Below are positions 59,071-64,000 of a stretch of DNA of 64,000 nucleotides, in pieces. The notes beneath the pieces were generated by a model. It made no database searches, was not told the DNA's origin, and saw nothing but the letters and a program-made list of their open reading frames with translations. The stretch comes from Rusavskia elegans (Eukaryota; Ascomycota; Lecanoromycetes; Teloschistales; Teloschistaceae): NCBI GenBank assembly GCA_011316305.1, contig SAUG01000109.1, positions 62,001 through 126,000 of the forward strand, written 5' to 3'. Every line of letters begins with the position of its first letter. Within the stretch, counting starts at the first letter, position 1. The translations under genes and the position numbers were made by a program.

Positions 59071-60239
59071 ATGGCCTACATCGATGGCCTCTTTTCAACT
59101 TTCGGTCTCAAATCCTTCAGATTATGGAGGATACTAGCCATCTTCTTCGCCCTCCTCAATCTCAAACAGCTTCCCTTCGTCTGGCATGTATGTACTCAAC
59201 TCGAGCCCCCCTACTCCCAACGCACATTCTATTGACCCAATCACAACAGCTACGCATCATCAATGGCCTCATCCAATACCTACCATGGACATCAAAAGGC
59301 CGCCTGGACGCCCGCTCCATCGGGCCCTCCGCCCTCTTCCGCCCCTTGATCCTCACCTCCCGCACCACACCTCTCGAATGCGACTACAACCTCCATAAAT
59401 CTAACAGCACCTACTTCGCCGACTTCGATATTGGCCGTCTCCACCTCCTCGTGTGTCTCTGCCGCCCTGGCATCGTCAAAACGGGCTTTGATCTATGGGA
59501 AAAGGATGGTAGGAAGGGTCCGAAGGGATTGGCTGTCATGATGGGGGGTGTGAATATCCATTTCCGGAGGGAGATCAAGCCGGCGCAGGCGTATGAGATG
59601 TGGACGAGGGTGTTGGCGTGGGATCGGAAGTGGATTTATACCGTGACGCATTTCGTGAGGAAAGGAGCGGTTAAGCCGAGGGGATGGCTGTTACAACCCT
59701 GGAGAAATCATGACAAGACGCAGACGCAGCAGCAGTATGTGGGTGAGGAGGAGAGGGAGAGGGTCGTCGGTGATGGAGGTGAAAAGAACGAGAAGGTGAA
59801 AAGAACAGGCACCCATCCCGCCATCTTCGCCACCGGCATCGCCAAATACGTCGCCAAGCGCGGCCGTCTGACTATCCCTCCCGAACTCATTCTCCAGAAC
59901 GCGGGCCTCCTACCTCCCAAACCCAAAGACCACGAAACGCCACCGATAAGCGAGACACCTGCTGTGCCCACTGGAGGGGACGCGTTGCCGACTTCGGAGC
60001 CGGCGGTCATGCAGGATCTGAATTCCAATAATGCCGAAGAAGCCATCGACACGGCACTGAATGACACTGCGTCCACAAGCGAAAGAAGTGATTGTGGTGA
60101 ATGGGATTGGGACAGAGTGGAGAGGGAACGGTTGAGGGGGATTGAGATCGTGGAGAAGTGGAATTTGACGGAGGGTTTAAGTGAGATGTTTGATGGCGAT
60201 AAAGGGATGGCGCTCGGGAGGTATTGGGATATACCGTGA
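59071..60239 (+). CDS. THEM6-like hotdog-fold thioesterase family protein
   Basis: Two exons (59071-59187, 59250-60239; GTATGT...CAG intron) encode 368 residues. The N-terminus has a membrane-anchor-like helix (LWRILAIFFALLNLKQLPFV) starting from the ATG in exon 1. The 4HBT_2/hotdog domain follows: ECDYNLHKSNSTYFADFDIG, with the N-x-x-Y-F-x-D pattern of the acyl-binding helix, then the beta strands with MMGGVNIHFRREIKPAQAYEMWTRVLAWDRKWIYTVTHFV (given here only as a landmark around residues 150-190). A ~55-residue low-complexity insertion and a variable acidic C-terminal part follow. The family includes human THEM6 and fungal thioesterase-like proteins; the substrate is unknown. SEY1 lies 560 bp upstream in the same direction. 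Confidence 0.85.
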
Positions 60240-60768
60240 AAAAGAAGGCAGAAAGGCAATGGAGGTGGGATGGAAGATAGACTAGGGCTGTGGGATGGGG
60301 TCTGATAGATGAACTTTGCTTGTAGGGGGTCAAACAGCAAATACGGTGGTTAGACAACGTTCTTCAAGGTGGAGGGAGAGCCCATCATTATATATCTCAC
60401 TCTTTGAACCTCCCTGAGGCAACTCAATAATAATATCCGTCCCTTTCTCAAGTGTCATTCCCGCTGTGTCCGCCGCGTGCCAAGCAATCAAACAAGTAAA
60501 GCGTTATCAGGATTTTTGAAGCAGCTACCGAGGTACGTCACTTCAGGAAGCTCATCTTGAGGTGCAACACCACTTCTTAGCCCCGCTCAAAAACGACTCT
60601 GCAATTCTGGCTCAATTGTTCTCCCCACTGTCCCAGAACTTATCAGCAATGTTTTAAACCGCCACCTGTCCAATCTCCTGCTTCATCGTCGTCTTGCCGC
60701 CCTTGATTGGAAAACGCAACCGCCATCTACCTACCTACCCGAATCTACAACTCTAATCCACCACCGCC
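60240..60768. other. Intergenic region upstream of RCF2
   Basis: About 530 bp without a gene, expected to contain the 3' UTR of the thioesterase-like gene and the promoter and leader of RCF2. Minus-strand open frames here are shadows of the preceding coding exon. Confidence 0.5.
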
Positions 60769-62101
60769 ATGAAAATCCTCACCAAAGAAGAAGAGCAAGC
60801 GCATTACAAGTATGTCACGCCCCCGTCCTTCCTCTTCTGCAATCAAAATCTCTTTCCCATCCCCCAACTCCAGCAAAACTCTGCCACAGACTAACACGCT
60901 CCTACAGTGAAACCCTCAAAGGCGGCATCGGCGGCGGTATCGCGGGATTAGCCCTCGGTGGTCTGGGTGTATATGGCGCCGCCGCGAGGTTTCCGGCGTT
61001 TCGCAGCTTGACTGTACCGTTGCGGGCCTTTCTGATCACGAGTTCGGGGACTTTTGCCGGTAAGCTGAAGTTCCTTCTTGTTATGCGGATCCTGGGTTGG
61101 GCCTGGAAGAAGAAGAAGAAGAAGAAGAAGAAGAGAGAGTCAGCATGAAGAGCATGGAACAAAAACATACTAATTATGCCCTGGTGTGAAGAGCCAAACA
61201 GCAGCTCGCAGGCATACAATCGCAAGGCATGGGAAAGCACGCGAGATGCGTGAGAACAGATACAGAAAGGCTGACGCTAACGCATTGTTATGATGTTTTC
61301 AGCCATCATCTCCGCCGACCATTTCTCTCGTGCCTATGAAAAAGCCCAACACCCCGAAGAGTCATTCGAAGACTCGGCCGCCAAGGCCCGCGCCGAACAA
61401 CGATCCCGCCAATCTAATTATGAGCGCTTCATGACCTTCGGGAAAGAGAACCGCTACAAGATTGTCGGCGTTTCGTGGGTGGCTTCCATGGCGGCGGCGC
61501 TTACCATCGTTGGCCGAAGCCCCTACCTGAGCACGACGCAGAAACTGGTGCAAGCCCGAGTGTATGCGCAGGGCTTGACGTTGGCGGTATTGGTCGCAAC
61601 GGCGGTGTTTGAGATTGGGGATCGGAATAAGGAAGAAGGGAGATGGGAGACCGTGAAATATGCGGATCCGAATGATCCGGAGCATAAGAAGATGCTGGAG
61701 AAGCAGGTGCATCATGAGAGCTATAGGGGGGAGGATCAATGGAGAGGTACGTATTCCATCAGGTTCACTTCTCCCTGTTCTACAACAGTCATGCAGTAAG
61801 GGGGGAAGAGTGGAGCTGTTACTTTGAAATGTTGGTGATTTCATGTCGGCTGACTATCCCATCTTCTCTGTTCAATACAGATATGGTCGAAGCCGAAGAA
61901 CAGAAACAGGAGGCCCGCATGGCCGCGATCCGCGAACAGGAAGAGCAAGACCGGAAGTCAGGCAAGCTGACGCATAAGAAGAAAGAGCACCACGACAACA
62001 AGAAACAGCAGGTCAAAGATGACCACGGGGAGAATAAGGAGAAGGTGGAGAAGGATAGGAAACAGAAAAACCCGGATGAGGGAAAGAGTGTGAGAGGGTG
62101 A
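60769..62101 (+). CDS. RCF2: Respiratory supercomplex factor 2 (HIG1 domain)
   Basis: A mitochondrial inner-membrane protein of the HIG1/Rcf family that associates with cytochrome c oxidase and bc1-oxidase supercomplexes. Four exons (60769-60809, 60908-61059, 61303-61746, 61881-62101) join in phase to 285 residues. The N-terminus MKILTKEEEQAHYN and the glycine-rich first membrane segment (GGIGGGIAGLALGGLGVYGA) are typical of fungal Rcf2. The HIG1 domain (~residues 100-180) contains two membrane helices (SWVASMAAALTIVGRS and ARVYAQGLTLAVLVATAVFE) with the HIG1 motif Q.LVQARVYAQG between them. The C-terminus is a highly charged coiled region (EQEEQDRKSGKLTHKKK). Intron 2 (243 nt) is unusually long and carries a GAA run. 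Confidence 0.92.
61107..61137 (+). repeat. GAA microsatellite inside RCF2 intron 2
   Basis: About ten consecutive GAA/AAG triplets in the second intron. Its complement appears as a poly-Phe run in a spurious minus-strand frame. Confidence 0.8.
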
Positions 62102-63115
62102 TTCCAAGAGTGTAACTGTTGATGTGATGTATATACTTTTCTCCTAATTATGTATTTGATCCCTATACGCCGGAACCTGATTTGTGCATCTCATTGGTAA
62201 TTACTGTCCCATTCCAAAGGAGACCCCAGATAGCTATAGCAGCGCCCGGGCTTATGCTATATGATGTTTACTCCATGAAAAGCTGCGACAAGGCGAACGA
62301 GGCGAATAAGAGCGGTTAAAAGCATGCATAGTAAGCTGACGCTGACTGTGTCATGCCAAACCTAAACTTTCGAGTTATTTCATAACTACAGAGATCACTG
62401 CTGTCTTTGAATCGTTGGCCGTGATTCCACTGCTTCGGTACAAGATCTGTTGTTGTTGGTGAATATCGTTGCTGCTCTGAAACAGGCTGAAAGTTAAAAG
62501 GCCGGGGTTCTAAAGATAGCAGCTCGGTAAACCCATGAAGGCTATCCCGAAGTAGGTATGGCTCCACGCCTCAGCCGCTCAGCCTCACTTCCGGTTGGCG
62601 AAAGTCGTACGAAAGGCGGCCAAAAGGGTACGGAGCTGACGTAATGTGCACGCGTGTGGCCATAGCGACGTTTGATGACGCTTACTCTGTAACGTGGACT
62701 GCTTTTGCTGTTCTCGAATTGGTGGGACGTGTCATCCTCCGACCAGTCCGTTGCTTGGTGCGCTCCGGATGGCTCCCGATGGCCCCTGCAGGCTTCGCTT
62801 CGGGGCAGTGAAAGCAATGCCGCCCCGCCCTGGCAGCTGCAACCCGCTACGGATGCACCTTTAGAATGGAACGAGGCTGATAATATTAAGGCCAAGTACT
62901 CCGTAATAAGTGGTCAGCTCCCCGGACAACCATGCCCTTAAAATTCAAGCACCTTCCAACCAATTTCCTCCACATTTCAACCTTCTGTTCGTCCTCCTCA
63001 CATCCACCTTCACAACTTCCATCTACCAAGATATTAAATCTACTCCTCACCACATCCTCTTTGGAATCCCTCACCTTTACATCAACCTCATCTCCCACAC
63101 ATCACATCAACAACC
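62102..63115. other. Intergenic region between RCF2 and the GPI protein gene
   Basis: About 1 kb with no supported gene. A 117-codon minus frame (62542-62895) has no recognisable domain and no intron signals. The last ~180 bp before the GPI protein ATG are strongly pyrimidine-rich (CT and CA runs), which fits the leader of a highly expressed fungal gene. Confidence 0.5.
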
Positions 63116-63799
63116 ATGCGTTCCAACATCTCCAACCTCTCCACCCTTCTCCTCCTCCCCTTCTTCCTCTCCTCCGCCGCCCTCGCTCAAGACATCCCAA
63201 ACCCCGGTGATATCGCCGGCTCTGCTTTCAATGCCGCCACCGCTGCTGGAGGCGATGCAACTGCTGCAGCCGGCAGCGCTATCGCAGGCGCCACCTCAGT
63301 CGTAGGCAACGCCGGTTCCTCCGCCGCCAACGCCGGCTCATCCATCGCAGCCGGGGCCACCTCTGTTGCAGGCAACGTCGAGTCCCAGGCCACCAACGCC
63401 GCCAGCAATGTGGTTTCTGGTGCTACCAACGCCGCCTCCAATGCTCAGTCTCAAGCTACCAATGCCGCAAGTAACGCTGTTTCTGATGCTACCAACGCCG
63501 CCTCCAATGCTCAGTCTCAAGCTACCAATGCCGCAAGCAACGCCGCTTCGGATGCGTCCAACTTGGGTGGAAGCATCACCAGTGGTGCTGGATCTGCCAC
63601 CTTGAGGGCCACTTCGACGCCGACTGGCGGAAGGGGGTCTTCGACCATGTCGGATGCTTCTACAACTTCCCAGTCTTCCACAGAACAAGGACAAGAGTCG
63701 ACCGACAGTGGCACCGGCAGCGGCGCCGCCGGATTGGTGGTACCTGCCGCCGTGGCACTCTTTGCCTGCGCTGGAGGTGTTGCTGCTCTCCTTGCTTAA
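63116..63799 (+). CDS. Repeat-rich GPI-anchored surface protein
   Basis: A single-exon gene of 227 residues. It has a signal peptide (MRSNISNLSTLLLLPFFLSS, cleavage near ALAQ), then a mature part made almost only of Ala, Ser, Asn, Gly and Thr. NAASNAQSQATNAASNAVSD-like units repeat from ~residue 80 to 145, followed by a Ser/Thr-rich stretch (~165-205) likely to be O-glycosylated. The hydrophobic C-terminus (LVVPAAVALFACAGGVAALL) behind a small-residue omega site (GSGAAG) is a GPI-anchor signal. The protein should end up on the plasma membrane or cell wall. No enzymatic domain is visible. The alternating Ala/Asn units could form an amphipathic or amyloid-like rod. Confidence 0.85.
   Translation: MRSNISNLSTLLLLPFFLSSAALAQDIPNPGDIAGSAFNAATAAGGDATAAAGSAIAGATSVVGNAGSSAANAGSSIAAGATSVAGNVESQATNAASNVVSGATNAASNAQSQATNAASNAVSDATNAASNAQSQATNAASNAASDASNLGGSITSGAGSATLRATSTPTGGRGSSTMSDASTTSQSSTEQGQESTDSGTGSGAAGLVVPAAVALFACAGGVAALLA
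63422..63553 (+). repeat. 66-bp tandem repeat within the GPI protein gene
   Basis: Two near-identical 66-bp units start at 63422 and 63488 (GCTACCAACGCCGCCTCCAA), differing at only a few bases. A diverged unit lies upstream. The period is a multiple of three, so length changes keep the frame. Confidence 0.8.
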
Positions 63800-64000
63800 G
63801 CGAACAAGAAAAGGACAAGATTAGATGTGCATACCTCGCAGCCCGAGCGATACATACACAAAATGGCTACAAAAGTTAAGGGGATCTTTTGTTGATTGGC
63901 GAAGCATGGATATCCCGGTACATGGGCATGGATATGTGAGGCATGGAATAGGCTTTGTACCATACCATCAAGGGGGTGCATCTGGACAATTTGTATTATG
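63800..64000. other. Downstream of the GPI protein gene
   Basis: 200 bp to the window end, presumably 3' UTR and terminator. No further feature is visible. Confidence 0.5.

Noticed and set aside
62542..62895. 117-codon minus-strand frame
   Set aside because: No recognisable domain, and an overlapping plus-strand frame exists; most likely chance in GC-balanced intergenic DNA.
46876..64000. Secondary-metabolite gene cluster
   Set aside because: The carboxylesterase lies near a hotdog-fold protein, but there is no synthase, oxygenase, transporter or cluster regulator; the other genes are housekeeping.

Overview
The window looks like a chromosome segment of a filamentous ascomycete (Pezizomycotina) with a two-speed genome. 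Bases 1 to about 46,875 are an AT-rich block of dead, nested transposable elements that carry the signature of repeat-induced point mutation (RIP). CA and TG dinucleotides are almost gone, TA is everywhere, and reading frames are broken by TAG or TAA exactly where Gln or Trp codons are expected. At about 46,876 the composition switches within a few bases to ordinary GC-balanced DNA with short-intron fungal genes. I see no host gene in the first 46.8 kb.

The AT-rich block can be unpacked by matching long terminal repeats (LTRs) and target-site duplications (TSDs). A Ty3/gypsy end with its 3' LTR (element A) fills 121-3268. A probable old Ty3/gypsy copy on the minus strand (V, about 6.4-46.3 kb) is split by two large insertions. 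The first is gypsy element W (13855-30174, minus strand, TSD GTAAA), which holds gypsy chromovirus Y (14635-23527, plus strand). Y itself carries a tRNA-headed SINE, a small mariner-like element and an unidentified repeat with a relict reading frame. The second is element Z (30596-45291, minus strand). A Mutator-like element (MULE, 33779-45264) sits in its 5' LTR, and the MULE contains two younger LTR elements, X2 (33848-37195) and X1 (40733-45113). X1 contains a solo LTR (41721-42128, TSD CTAAT). Five copies of a 408-450 bp hAT-like MITE with 8-bp TSDs and two copies of a 422-bp SINE with 15-16-bp TSDs are scattered through the block.

The gene-rich part (46.9-64 kb) holds seven well-supported genes, all modelled here with their introns. 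They are a secreted type-B carboxylesterase (minus strand, ending about 180 bp from the transposon block); a secreted cysteine-containing protein of unknown function (plus); TMA64/eIF2D (minus) divergent from SEY1 (plus), the dynamin-like GTPase of ER fusion; a THEM6-like hotdog thioesterase family protein (plus); RCF2, the HIG1-domain respiratory supercomplex factor (plus); and a repeat-rich GPI-anchored surface protein (plus). Splice phases close exactly for all multi-exon models. The genes are unrelated housekeeping and secreted functions, not a biosynthetic cluster. A degenerate telomere-like hexamer array lies upstream of the carboxylesterase.

Main limits: boundaries of the oldest layers (V, A, unidentified repeats) are approximate because RIP and nesting erase similarity, and family names rest on reading degraded frames by eye.
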